From Vigna angularis (Eukaryota > Streptophyta > Magnoliopsida > Fabales > Fabaceae): 64,000 nucleotides of DNA. Both the position numbers and the translations under genes were made by a program. Numbering within the stretch: the first letter of the stretch is position 1; each line of letters begins with the position of its first letter. The notes beneath the pieces are model-generated. The model made no database searches. It saw only the letters and a program-made list of their open reading frames with translations, and was not told the DNA's origin. The stretch is from contig NC_068971.1 in NCBI RefSeq assembly GCF_016808095.1, positions 29,471,631 to 29,535,630 on the forward strand. Reading direction: 5' to 3'. Shown here one piece after another: positions 33,504-44,915 of the stretch.

Positions 33504-34751
33504 TGATGAACAAATCTTCGATCCCCGAAAACGGAGTCAAAAACTTGTTAACCCTCGGCAAGTGTAACCGAATCGTATCAAGTAATAAACCTGGTAAGAC
33601 CAAGTATCGTTCTCCCAAAGGACTCACGACCTAGACAGTTGTTTGATTTTGTTGATTAATTAAGACTTATGAACAAATTGTTGTAAGTTTCAAATGCAAA
33701 AGACTCAAAAGTAAATATGTATGCATGTGATGATCAATAGGCAAGAAGAAACAAAACACGTGAATTGAAATATATGGATGAATATGTTGTTGGGGTTTAT
33801 CAATTTCATCCTATCCACTCTCTTGTATTTAGGAATTCATCATTCTTTTCATTAATGTTAATGCCACTTTCTAAATTACTTTAAACCCGATGTCTCGGCG
33901 AAGAAAGCCTAATCATAATCACTAGTTTACAATGTCTTGTCTCCCTAGCAATTAATCATGCATTATAGTGAGCAGAAGCTTAAAGCCAACCAACCATCGT
34001 ACTCTTATGTCTAGGTTTGTAATATACTATTGGAACAATTCCCCAGATTGTGATTTGTAAGATATCTCTCAATAACAATCCTAGGGAGAGAAGAGGAGAG
34101 CTGTCACATCTCCAAATCGTCCAACCCTAGGAATACGAAATCTCCTGATACTTACAAATCATAAGATTTATGCCATACATGAATAAAATATCACAAGCAT
34201 TTGAGCAAAGAAGAAAATCTCTAATAATTAATGAAAGAAAGCATGTATCATAAAAATGATCTTGAAGAACAAATTCCATACAAGAGAGTTTCTAAGGATT
34301 TACATTGATTTCCCAACAACAAAATATGTTTAGTTCACCATATTCATGGTGAACTAGATGAAATACAATGGAAAAGTGAAGGAAGCCTTAGCATCCAAAA
34401 TCCTCCTCCAAGGGGTGAAAGAGTGCCTTTTTGCTTCGTCCCAACCAAAGATACCAACCCTAGGCCATCCTAAAGCTTATATATTATTCTAAAAAATACA
34501 GAAAATTAGGCCCAAGCCCATAAAAGTGCCGCTCAGCGGTAATAGCGCGTGACCAATTCTTCTCGTCAACGGCATTTCTCCCCTCAACGATGCCAACGGG
34601 TCTTTGAGAGTGCCGCTCAGCGGTAATTTGCGCTGAGCGGTACTTGCCGTTTCTCTTCTTTTGCACTTTATGTGTTCTTTTCTGATTCCATCTCTATCCC
34701 TTTTCACTTCTTTCATCAATTTCATCTAAAAACCTCCAAATACAAGGAAAT
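33504..34751 (-). repeat. 3' LTR of A2, outer part
   Basis: It starts (+ sense) TGATGAACAAATCTTCGATC and runs to ACAAGGAAAT, where the CACTA element is inserted. The motif cluster lies near 34525-34645, with a TATATATT stretch at 34481-34488. ORFs 34484-34725 fall in this promoter region and are not genes. Confidence 0.85.
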
Positions 34752-35260
34752 CACTAGTGCAAAATTGGCTTTTAACGTCCCCCCATAGAAGTCCGTCCAC
34801 AAAAGCACCAACGTAAATAATTGACCGGTGGCATATCCGTAAATAAGTGAAACTGTAGACGTCTGTTGTGGAGGGGCCCGGACGTCTATAATATTATAGA
34901 CGTCCGGCCCCCTCCACAACGGACGTTTAAGGGGCTGACAGGAAGGTTGAAGAGGTGATTGTTCCAACCTCTTAGACGTTTGTGGGAGGGGCCCAGACGT
35001 CTATAATATTATAGACGTCCGGCCCCTCCACAACGAACGTTTAAGGGACTAACAGGGAAGTTGAAGAGTTCATTTTGTTCAGCGTCTTAAACGTCCATTG
35101 TGGGGGGGGGGTGGACGTCTATAATATTATAGACGTCCGGGCCCCTCCCACGGACGTCTAAAAGCCTCCGCGAATATCAATTTTAAAATCTGAAAGACGT
35201 CATTTTAGTGATGGCCCCGACGTCTATAGTATTATAAACGTCGGGGCCCCAAAGTACCGA
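34752..35260. repeat. Left terminal and subterminal repeats of the CACTA element
   Basis: After the terminal inverted repeat come three long palindromes centred near 34892, 35006 and 35123, each built on GACGTCTATAATATTATAGA flanked by complementary GGGGCC / GGCCCC and CTCCACAA arms, and a fourth, weaker one near 35218-35250. ACGTC half-sites are present throughout. Known CACTA subterminal repeats bind the TNPA-type protein. Confidence 0.8.
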
Positions 35261-36130
35261 ACGTCTAATGGTATTAATACTAAAACGCGAACCCGCGAGG
35301 AGTTACGCTCACTGTTCATCGTCTTCCCTGCGAATTCTCTCTGTGGCATTGCATTTCCAGGTGCGTTTTCTCTCTTTTGGACCATTTAAATTTACTTTTA
35401 ATCCGATTAAATTACTCTGTGATGAAATATCTTTGATTTGAACCGATTAAAAATTGTTTTGGGTGCGTTTTGGTGTAGTTGCTTGTGTGTTCTTGGGCGG
35501 CATTTTTGACTGTTTTTGGCCTACGTTTTAGGCCGTGCCCTCCTCAATTTCCCTCCTTTGCATTTGGAATCTGCTTTTCAGGTTAGCTTGTTCGTTGATA
35601 AGGTTTTTTGTATGCATGTTATTGGGTTTTGTGTAGGCATGCTTTCGACTCTAAGGTATGCATGTGTTATTTGCTTTTGAATATGCATGTATTAGTTGTG
35701 TTATTATCATTGTGATGTTAGAATATAAGTATCAAATCATTGAGTGACACTTAGTTCCCGTTTGAAATTTAACACAAACGATTAATCTTTTAATCGTTTG
35801 TGTTAAATTTTGAATTGTCCGATTGGACAGTTTGAGAAAATTAATTTTCATAATTTGCAATAACATGTTAATTGGAGTTTATGGATAAGATTGATAAAAT
35901 TTCGGTTCAATATTTGTGTTGTTCTCCGGATGCATATTTGATTGTGGTCATCGTTGACTACTCTCATTTCATGTATTTCGGAGACCAATGCGAAATGTTG
36001 CCGAAATCTTATCAATTTTATGATGTAGACTTCTTTGCACGTGTCTTAGCAAATTATGAAAATTAATTTTTTTGAATGGGTAGGGCCTAACCTTGTGAGA
36101 GTTAAAAAACTTATACTGATGATTTTACGA
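35261..36130 (+). other. 5' region of the CACTA transposase gene
   Basis: It likely holds the promoter and untranslated first exon: CAGGTGCGTTTTCTC near 35359 looks like an exon-intron junction. An ORF at 35872-36066 (64 codons) has no recognisable domain; upstream coding exons of the transposase may be here but cannot be placed. Confidence 0.4.
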
Positions 36131-39115
36131 ACATAGTATGATAAGGGTGTTTCGGAGTTCTTGCAATACGTTGAACAAAATGCTAAGTCTGTGAACGGGA
36201 CATATTTTTGTCCTTGTGTTCGTTGTCTTAATAAAATACGGCAAGACTTAGGCAATGTGCGTGACCATCTATTCATGTACGACATAATGAGGACTTATAC
36301 CATTTGGACATGGCATGGAGAAGTACTGGACCAGCCTACCACGTCACGAGGAACGGATAATGTGGAAGAATGGATGAGTGACCATTTAGAGGACATGATA
36401 CGTGATGCCGATGAAGATAATTTTGGAAGAGCTAATTTGTATGATTCTCTTATTAATGATTCAGAGCAACCGTTGTTCCTAGGATGCTCGAACTTTACAC
36501 GTCTGTTTGCAACTTTAAAGTTGTTTAGTTTAAAAGCAAGGAATGGATGGACAGATAAAAGTTTCACCGAGTTGTTGGAGTTGTTGAAGGAGATGCTTCC
36601 AGAAAATAATACTCTATTCGTAATTACGAGGCAAAATTTTTTTTATGTCCAATGGGTCTTGAATATCAAAAGATACATGCTTGTTCTAATGATTGTGTTT
36701 TGTACACAAAGGAGTTTGCTTCGCTAAAGTATTGTCCAACATGTGGTTTATCCCGTTTTAAAAAGAAATCTGACAGAATCACTGCTAATGAAGGTAATGA
36801 TGGTGCACCTACTAAGGTGATGTGGTATTTGCCTGTAATACCTAGGTTCAAACGTATGTTCTCTGTTAAAGAAGATGCAAAGAACCTGAAATGGCACTTT
36901 GACGAAAGAAAGTGCGATAATCTTCTTCGACACCCTGCTGATTCACTACAATGGAAAAAGATTGATGACAAATTTCCAGAATTTGGTGCAGATCCAAGAA
37001 ACTTAAGGCTTGCACTTGCAACTGATGGTATGAATCCTTATGGAAACTTAAGTAGCAAACATAGTTCGTGGCCAGTTATGTTGATGATATATAATATTTC
37101 TCCTTTGTTGTGCATAAAGAGAAAATATGTGATGTTGTCCATGATGATATCGGGTCCTAGACAACCTGGAAATGACATTGATGTTTACTTAAAACCTTTA
37201 ATTGATGATTTGAAATTGTTGTGGGAAGAAGGGGTCGACGTGTTTGATTCACATGTTGAGGAACAATTCTGTTTGCGTGCAATGTTGTTTTGCACTATAA
37301 ATGATTTCCCAGCGTATGGAAACTTGAGCAGTTATAGTGTTAAAGGTCATTTTGCATGTCCCATATGTGAAGAAAACACTAGTTACCTTCAATTGAAGCA
37401 TGGTCAGAAGACGGTATGTACAAGACATCGAAAATTCCTTCCTCGTAATCATCCTTATCGTAGATTGAAAAAAGCATTTAATGGAAGCGCTGAGCATGAG
37501 GTTGTGTGCAGACCCCGGAATGGTGAAGAGGTGTACAACGAAGTCAAAAACATTGACATTGTGTTTGGAAAAGATCATAAAAGTACCTCTGCAAAAAACA
37601 TTTGGAAGAAACGATCAATATTTTTTAACCTTCCATATTGGTGTGAACTTGATGTTAGACATTGTATTGATGTGATGCACGTTGAAAAAAATGTTTGTGA
37701 CAGTGTGATCGGAACTTTATTAAACGTCAAAGGGAAGAGCAAAGACGGAATAAAAGCACGACAAGATTTGGCTGACATGGGAATCCGATCTGACTTACAT
37801 CCACAGATAATAGGAAGACGCACCTATCTGCCCCTAGCCTATCACACACTTTCTAAAAAAGAAAAACAAAGTTTTTGTAACTGTTTAAGAAGTGTGAAGG
37901 TTCCACAAGGTTATTCTTCAAATATTAGTAACATTGTGTCTATGCAAGACTTAAAGTTAGTGATTGTCATGTATTGATGCAACAATTGTTACCTGTTGTT
38001 ATTCGGGGCATATTACCTCCTTCTGTTAGGGGTATTCTGACACGTCTGAGTTTGTTCTTTAATGCCATTTGCAAGAAAGTTGTTGACCCTCAAGGTTTAG
38101 ATGAATTGGAAAGTGAAGGAATAAGACTACTTTGTGAATTGGAGATGTATTTTCCACCTTCCTTTTTAGACATCATGGTACATTTGATTGTTCATCTAGT
38201 CAGAGAAATTCGAATATGTGGGCCGGTCTTCTTAAGGTGGATGTACCCAGTTGAAAGATACATGAAGATCTTAAAGGGATATGTCAAGAATCAGTATAGA
38301 CCAGAAGCTTCAATCATAGAGCGATATATTGTAGAAGAAGCCATTGAATTTTGTTCAAGTTATATGCCATCTTGTGAACCCGTGGGTCTTCCCAAGAGCA
38401 GACATGAAGGAAAATGTGAAGGTAAGGGTGTTCGAGGTGTGAGAATTCAAAGTGTTAGCAGAAAAGAAGTTGACCAAGCTCATTTATACGTCTTAAACAA
38501 CACTGTTGATGTGATTCCTTACATTTCTGACCACGTTAATGAAATAAAGGCAGCAAACCCAAGAATGGGTGAAAAATGGCATCTTAATGAACATGTGAAA
38601 ACCTTCTTACAATGGTGGGTACTATATAAACAATATTTCTTTTCAGACAAAAGTAGAGTTCAAAATAGTGGCGTCACACTACAAGCTGAGGCTGTGCACT
38701 TTGCTAGTTCTAAATACAAAAATCCAATCACAGCATCCATGAGTTATTTTGGAATAATACAACAAATATAGGAAGTTGATTACGTCACTTTTAGAGTCCC
38801 AGTTTTCAAGTGTAAATGGGTTGATATAAATTCTGGTGTCATGAGAGATGACTTTGGTTTCACATTGATATGAATTACACTGATGAACCATTTATCATGG
38901 CTAGTCAAGCAAGACAAATATTCTACGTAAATGATCCAGCGAATAAGAAATGGTCAGTGGTTTTAGAAGGAAAAAACATGCATGGACATGATGATGACGA
39001 TTCTCTTGATATACTTGAGACAACATCTGTTGCATCTAGACCCATTGAAGACCTAGTTGATGACGTTGCCAATGTCATCCAGGCAATTCGTAGTGATCAC
39101 AATGAAGGGATTTAG
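36131..39115 (+). pseudogene. TNP2-type CACTA transposase (TNPD)
   Basis: The transposase-associated domain comes first (36135-36330: EFLQYVEQNAKSVNGTYFCP, CVRCLN). The TNP2 core follows in another frame (36652-37977: YQKIHACSNDCVLYTKE, YCPTCGLSRFK, LRLALATDGMNPYGNLSSKH, HFACPICEENT, MHVEKNVCDSVIGTLL). A third frame (37974-38771) carries the DUF4218-like block (FPPSFLDIMVHLIVHLVREI, RWMYPVERYMKILKGYVKN) and the start of a DUF4216-like block. The last frame (38870-39115) gives DEPFIMASQARQIFYVNDP. So there are three frameshifts and a stop (38769-38771). The family catalyses cut-and-paste transposition in the nucleus. Other reading frames on both strands are shadows. Confidence 0.88.
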
Positions 39116-39216
39116 GAAAAAACAATATCTTAATAGGTTGTGATATTTTTTTTATTAACATTATATGTATGTTCATCATAATTGAATTATTACTAACCTT
39201 GTATAATTTTTCAGGT

Positions 39217-39373
39217 ATGTCGGCATCAGACTCAGGATCGGGACAGACCAGACGTGGTCGAGGCGTCACACGATTGGCAGATGTGACATCCAGACGCGTG
39301 GATGGGCATAGGAGACATGTTGACATTGACCCCAGATCAGGTCATCCATCAGGGCCAAATGCTGATAGGATTA
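39217..39373 (+). pseudogene. Second CACTA gene, first exon (5' of the insertion)
   Basis: ATG at 39217 follows a TTTTTCAGGT that may be an intron end. It encodes a Ser/Gly/Arg-rich N-terminus (MSASDSGSGQTRRGRG...) and runs to ADRI, where the retrotransposon A3 is inserted. The exon resumes in frame at 46206. Confidence 0.7.
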
Positions 39374-40658
39374 TGATGGAAAAATTTATGAGCACCAAAA
39401 TATGATGTCACAAACTTGTTTTTCAATCGGCAAGTATGACCGAATCGTTCAAGTAATAAACTTGGTAAGACCAAGTATCGTTCTTCCCAAAGGACTCACG
39501 GCCTAGTTTAGTTATGTGATTTCTTGATTAGCTAAGACTTAAAGACGAAATATTTGGAGTTTAATATGCAAGACAGAAAATAAACATGTATGCATGAAGT
39601 TTTGATCAATGGCAAAAATCAAAAGATAAACACTTTCAATGGAATATATGAATGAATATGTTGTTGGGGGTCAATTTCATCTTATCCACTCTCATATATT
39701 TTAAGAATTCAACATTCAAATCATCATTGTTAATGCCACTCTCTAAAGTACCTTTCTAGAAGGCTTCTCCCTAATCACGAGTTCATACAATTCCTAGCAT
39801 TCCTAATGATCAGTTCATAAGTGCAGGAGCTTAACGACAACCAACAAATTATTGGGAGAAATTCCCCGGATCTAGACTTCCCCGTACGTTCCCGTATCGA
39901 CAAAACCAATAATCATGCATCGAATGAGTTAAACAATGCAAGCATTAAGCAAAGAGGAAAAACCCTAACTAATGATGAAAGAAAGCATAAATCTTAGATT
40001 AAGATGCAAGCATAAATTCCATATATGAGAGCTTCAAGAGATTACATTGATTCCCCAACAAACATACAAGGTTTAGTTCTCCATATTCATGGTGAACCTA
40101 GATGAATTACAATGAAAGTATGAAAGAATAAACCCAATAAAGGTGAAGAGGTAGCCTGAGCATCCAAGATCCTCCTTCAAAGGGGTGGAAGAGAAAGTGT
40201 TTGCCTCGTTTCTGCCAAAGATGCCTAACCCTAGGAAACCCTAAGGCTTATATATCATTCGTAAATTACAAAATTTTAGGTCCAAGCCCATTAAAGTGCC
40301 GCTCAGCGGTAAGTGCGTCAGCTCGGTTCTTCCCCTCAGCGGCCATTTTGCCCCTCAGCGGTCCTCCCGTGAGCTTCTGAGTGCCGCTCAGCGGTAAACT
40401 GCCGCTGAGCGGCAGTTGCGGCTTCTCTTTTTGCACTCTTTGATTCCTTTTCTGATTCCCTCTCTCTCATTCTTCACTTCTTTCACTAAATTCACCTTAA
40501 AATCTGCACAAAAACACTGAAATCAAGCATAAACCTGTCCAGCTCTCTTATTTCTGAAAATATGGATAAAAGTATGATTTCAAGCTAGTTTCTAAGTCTA
40601 AAGGTTGCTTTTAGTATCAATTTTAAGCATGAAAATAACAGTTTTTCAACTGTTATCA
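39374..40658 (-). repeat. 3' LTR of A3
   Basis: It starts (+ sense) TGATGGAAAAATTTATGAGC and ends CAACTGTTATCA. The CCGCTCAGCGG cluster is at 40300-40415 beside CTTATATATCATTC (TATA in sense). Confidence 0.92.
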
Positions 40659-41871
40659 CAACCCCAAACTTAGAACTTTGGTTGTCCTCAAGCAAACAAA
40701 ATGTAACTCAATCTCCAACCAATTCATATGATGGTTCACTCATTCAAAAATCCTTTTTTTTTCAAGATAAATAACAACTTCACTCAAACTTATGACCAAA
40801 AGTTCATTCAAGATGTGCACATGCTTTAGTGTTCACAAAATCATTTAAATTCCAACAAATGCTATTTTTCATGAATGATCAATCAATTAAGCATGGATGT
40901 TCATTTGCTTATGGAATATTTCCTCACTAGGTAAAGTGTTTCACTCAACACACAAGTGTATAAGAGGTAAAGTGTTTCACTCCTTCACTCTACTATCACA
41001 ATGTCACATGAATCAAATTTGCCTTTCATTTTACCACAATCAAAAACATTCACCAGCATGCATCATCTCAAGGACTTTTCAATGGCTTATAATGTGGCTG
41101 GGCTAACAAGAAAATTGGTTTTTCTGGATCACAAAATCCTTGAGTTAAGAAAATCATAACAACACAATCATCTTATTCATTCCCAACTTTCTTTTACCTT
41201 TGCATTTGCATTGAGCTTTACTTCTTTTTCTTTTCTCTTTGCATATTCTTACTTTTTAGCTCTTAGCTCAATGCTTTTCTTTTCATGTTTTCCCAACAAC
41301 CCCAAACTTGAACATTTAATAATACCATATAAGATCTTCTACTTAACTCAAGGTAAAGATTTTCAATCAAAGGTTTTCAGTGTATGTTCAAGGCTAAAGG
41401 TTCAAAGGATAGAACACAACGTGTTCTCTTTTAGTAGGCTAACTTTATGAATTTGGCCAATAAAAAGGGTTCCAACAAATGGCCTTGATCACATGATGCA
41501 AAACAAGCAATTGATTCAATCATAGAAAACCTGGGCAAAATCATTCATGCTTTCAAAGTAATAGCATTCAATCATACCAAAAACTCTGGAGCTCAAAACC
41601 TCACATATAAGCTCATTCACATTTGACATACACATCCTGCTTAATCTCACAATCACAATCATAATATCATGCATTTGTTCACAAAGCTTGTGAATCACCT
41701 GTATAAGCATTTTAATGTGCACATCTATCTCAACATCAATCAATAAGCATCATCAAGCAGTACTTATCACACAATCACAGTTAATAGCAAACCATCATAA
41801 CAAACCAGGTGTTCAATAGAGTACATCAAACCTAATCTAAAAACAAAAACAAAAACAATTACTTACAAGAT
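40659..41871 (-). other. 3' non-coding internal region of A3
   Basis: The purine tract complement (CAACCCCAAACTTAGAAC) abuts the LTR. The rest has the shared layout with a second CAACAACCCCAAACTTGAAC near 41293 and a C/T-rich run. No gene; the ORFs here (40897, 41211, 41516) are unsupported. Confidence 0.6.
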
Positions 41872-41921
41872 ACTGGGTTGCCTCCCAGTAAGCGCTTGTT
41901 TAACGTCCCGAGCCTGACCCA
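41872..41921 (-). other. Conserved post-ORF hairpin motif, A3 distal copy
   Basis: In + sense ACTGGGTTGCCTCCCAGTAA, then GCGCTTGTTTAACGTCCCGA and GCCTGACCCA. It forms a perfect CTGGG / CCCAG stem. Confidence 0.7.
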
Positions 41922-41925
41922 AAAT

Positions 41926-42079
41926 CCACCAACACCCATCAGTAGGTGTTACAATACTCACCAACACCCATCAGTAGGTGCAAAATTTTCCCACCAACAC
42001 CCATCAGTAGGTGTTACACACTTAGCATCCTTCAGTGGATGCTATATCCAACTAGCATCCTTCAGTAGATGCTATGTCC
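41926..42079 (-). repeat. Hairpin array of A3
   Basis: Three copies of CACCCATCAGTAGGTG and two of AGCATCCTTCAGTGGATGCT (the last with one change), in + sense. Sense loops read ACTGA. It is the counterpart of 2913-3032, in the same place between the two conserved motifs. Confidence 0.75.
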
Positions 42080-42153
42080 AACAAAATATTTACAAAATAA
42101 TGTCCACAAATTAAAAGTTACAAAACCAAAATAAAATCAAAAGTTTTTAAATC

Positions 42154-42203
42154 ACTGGGTTGCCTCCCAGCAAGCGCTCTTTTAATGTCATTAGCTTGAC
42201 CCA
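42154..42203 (-). other. Conserved post-ORF hairpin motif, A3 proximal copy
   Basis: In + sense ACTGGGTTGCCTCCCAGCAA, then GCGCTCTTTTAATGTCATTA and GCTTGACCCA, seven bases beyond the stop of the tail ORF (42211). It forms a perfect CTGGG / CCCAG stem. Confidence 0.7.
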
Positions 42204-42210
42204 ATAAAGT

Positions 42211-42453
42211 TCAAGTTCCATCTTCTTTATAGTTGATGTTATCATTCCACCAACTTCTCAACTGCTTCCTTTGGACTGTCTTGGTTCTTCTCGAATATGG
42301 AGACTCTATCTCTATCATCTCCTTCTCTTTAAAGCCCTTCACAACCCACAACTTGTTCTTGATTCTTACTGGTGTGCCACGTTGGAGTCTTCTTTTCTTC
42401 CAGTCTCTAGGAATTTCTTCTCCTCTTCCTTGGGTACCTGAAACAACAAACAA
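42211..42453 (-). pseudogene. Integrase-tail-like segment of A3
   Basis: It reads GTPVRIKNKLWVVKGFKEKE, IEIESPYSRRTKTVQRKQLR and SWW on -, closely like 2590-2775 of E1. It is one frame away from the protease ORF, whose end (42366) it overlaps, so a small frameshift separates what was probably one chain. See the E1 entry for the argument that this derives from the integrase C-terminus. Confidence 0.5.
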
Positions 42454-43652
42454 TGGTTACCTGAAACCTCAAGATCTTCATCTTTATGTCTAGTCATGGG
42501 TGCATCTCGAAATGCAGCTTTATAACTAGCCTCTTCCTCCTTTGCTTGCGTCTCATCTTTGAAGACATCCACCACCACTCTCTCCTCTCTGTCCTGAAGC
42601 ACTACTATACCTTCATGTACATCTATGATGGCCCTGGCCGTTTTCATAAACGGTCTTCCAAGTATGATAGGTATTCTCTCGGTCTCCATTTTCATCACCA
42701 CAAAGTCTGCCAAGAACTGAAGTTTGCCAACACAAACTACAATGTCTTCTGCAATCCCACATGGCTCCTTTGAAGATCCATCGGCCATTACTAAATTAAC
42801 CTTTACAGGTTTCATTTTAACCTCGCCAATTTGCTCTAGTAAAGAATAAGGTATCAAGTTAACACTTGAACCTAAATCAAGGAGAGCTTTCTTTACCTTT
42901 TTCTTCCCTATAGTACAAGGGATAGAAAAACTACCTGGATCTGGCGCTTTAGGTGGGAATGACTCTTTCTTAACAGTTATACACTTTTCTTCCTCAACAT
43001 CTCTACGTCTCTTCTTTGTAGAGGTTACTTCATCTGATTTTGTGTAAACTGCAATTTTCTGTAGAATTTGTTCCCAAGGTGCGTCATTATCCACCATTCT
43101 GAATAACTCTGTGAAGTCCATTTGTTTCTCTTGATTTGTTGGGAAAGGAAAAGTGTTCTTTCTTTCTACTTCTCTCCTTTCTTCTGTTTCTCCTTCTTCT
43201 AACTCAATTATCTCTTCATTAACACTCTTTACCACTTTGCACTCTTCTCTGGGGTTAACCTTAGTATTAGCCCCAAAATTTCTATTTGGCCTCTCTTCCA
43301 ATTGCTTGGTAATCTGACCCATTTGAATCTCCCAATTCTTTATAGCAGCTTCAGTGCTCTTTTGAGAAGATTCTGTTTTCTGGATGAATTGCTGAAGAGT
43401 TTCTTCCAACCTTGTTTGTCTTTCATTAAGCATAGATAACTGTTGCCACAAGGTTGGTTGCTGCTGCTGCTTATTATATTGATTAGCTTGCCCAGTTTGT
43501 CCTTGGCCAATGCTCGGATGTGGTTTCCACCCTTGATTATAATTCCCTTGACGGTATGGAAATTGATTAGCCATGAAATTAACATCCTCCACGGCTTCCA
43601 CTGGAAAAGCACACTGACCATTGACATGATCACCTCCACATAATTCGCACAA
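42366..43652 (-). CDS. Gag C-terminus and protease of A3
   Basis: The longest intact frame of the family: 428 codons. It opens at a zinc-knuckle-like CELCGGDHVNGQC, passes a Gln-rich stretch (QYNKQQQQPTLWQQ), a Glu-rich linker and KKRRRD, then the protease: GSFSIPCTIG, LLDLGSSVNLIPYSLL, ADGSSKEPCGIAED, IPIILGRPFMKTARAIIDV. It is in frame with 43665-44639 except for TAG stops, so the Met at 43652 is not the natural start. It cleaves Gag precursors if expressed. The active-site third residue is Ser as in E1. Confidence 0.85.
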   Translation of the reverse strand: MCELCGGDHVNGQCAFPVEAVEDVNFMANQFPYRQGNYNQGWKPHPSIGQGQTGQANQYNKQQQQPTLWQQLSMLNERQTRLEETLQQFIQKTESSQKSTEAAIKNWEIQMGQITKQLEERPNRNFGANTKVNPREECKVVKSVNEEIIELEEGETEERREVERKNTFPFPTNQEKQMDFTELFRMVDNDAPWEQILQKIAVYTKSDEVTSTKKRRRDVEEEKCITVKKESFPPKAPDPGSFSIPCTIGKKKVKKALLDLGSSVNLIPYSLLEQIGEVKMKPVKVNLVMADGSSKEPCGIAEDIVVCVGKLQFLADFVVMKMETERIPIILGRPFMKTARAIIDVHEGIVVLQDREERVVVDVFKDETQAKEEEASYKAAFRDAPMTRHKDEDLEVSGNHCLLFQVPKEEEKKFLETGRKEDSNVAHQ

Positions 43653-43664
43653 CTGGGTTTGTAC

Positions 43665-44639
43665 CTATGCAGCAGATTTCAACTCTTTAGGTAATTGAGC
43701 CAAAGTTTTAGTCAGAGTCTCCAGCTGTTGAGTTAGAATTTTATTCTGAGCTAGCAAGGCATCATTTGTTTGTAATTGAAGAACTCCTTTTTGTTGCATA
43801 GGAGCTCCTCTCTCACTGTGTAGCTCATTATCACTAGTAGCCATGTTTTCTATAATTTCAGTTGCTTCCTCTGGAGTCTTCCATTTAATATTGCCTCCTG
43901 CTGAGGCGTCCAGCATCATCTTGGTTTGTGAACCAAGCCCTCCAAGGAAAGTTAAGACTACTTCTTGATCTTCAAAACCATGCGTGGGAGTTTTACGTAA
44001 CAAGCTTTTATACCTGTCCCATGCATGCCCCAGTGATTCTTCCATGCCCTACTTGAATGAAGAAATCCCTTGCTTGCCTTTGGTCACCTTAGATTGTGGG
44101 AAGTACTTGTTTAAAAATTTTGTGACCACTGCTTCCCACTCTGTGAAACTTTCTTCTCGAAAAGAATTCAACAAAAGCTTAGCATTGCCTCCCAATGAGA
44201 AAGGAAACAGGCTAAGTTTGATAGCTTCGTCTGGCACCCCATTAATCTTGACTGTGTTGCAAATCTCATTAAAGGTAGTAAGGTGCTCATATGGGCTTTC
44301 ATGAGATAACCCATTAAATTGATTACTCTTCACCAGTTGAATTAGTGCTGGTTTGACCTCCATATTGGCTGCATTGACTCTAGGTCTAGCTATGCTGTTA
44401 AAGTGCTGAGGTCCAGCAATATTAGTGTAATCTGCAAGAGTTCCTCTAGCATTATTGTTCTCCATACTTCCTGTGCTATGAACAGAACCTTGTGGTGATG
44501 ATTGTAGGAGAGTTTCTGGAGAAGGGAAAAGTTCTCTAGACGTTCTGATTCTTCTCCTCCTTCTACTTTCGTCTAGACCTTCAAGAAGAGGTTCTGTTGT
44601 TTTCTTACTCCTAGTTCGAATTGCCTCCTGCATACACAA
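43665..44639 (-). pseudogene. gag: Gag N-terminal part of A3, with two TAG stops
   Basis: It starts MCMQEAIRTRSKKTTEPLLE at 44639. The Retrotrans_gag core follows: LFPFSLGGNAKLLLNSF, EWEAVVTKFLNKYFPQSK, AWDRYKSLLRKTPTHGFE, LTFLGGLGSQTKMMLDA. TAG stops are at 44049-44051 and 43665-43667; E1 has Gln (or Gln nearby in alignment) at both places. As the element is very young, its parent copy probably already had them. The structural role is as for E1. Confidence 0.85.
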
Positions 44640-44891
44640 GAAAACAAAACCCTAGAAAATATTTGTTAGCACAAAAAGATATAGAAGAAGATATAAGATC
44701 AGAGATAAGAAAATATAAAAAAAAAACAGAAAAATAAAATAAAATAAAAATAAAATAAAATAAAATAAAATAAAATAAAATAAAATGAAATAAAATAAAA
44801 TAAAATAAAAACAGAAAAAATAAAAACAGAAATTCAAATTTAAAGTCAAAGATAATCAATAATCACACAAATTAACCAGTTAAACCACAAG
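44640..44891 (-). other. 5' leader of A3 with an (AAAAT)n run
   Basis: The stretch between primer site and gag is A-rich on + (T-rich in sense). A pentanucleotide AAAAT microsatellite occupies 44731-44812. The ORFs at 44611-44859 are translations of this repeat. E1 (111-276) and A2 (56120-56361) have T-rich leaders without the regular array. Confidence 0.75.
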
Positions 44892-44909
44892 TCCCCAACA
44901 ACGGCGCCA
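44892..44909 (-). other. Primer-binding site of A3 (tRNA-Asp)
   Basis: In + sense TCCCCAACAACGGCGCCA: it matches the tRNA-Asp 3' end with two differences. It is separated from the LTR end by AAACT. Confidence 0.85.
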
Positions 44910-44915
44910 AAAACT

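Noticed and set aside
44611..44859. Phe/Ile-rich ORF that looks like membrane segments
   Set aside because: It is the translation of the (AAAAT)n microsatellite in the A3 leader.
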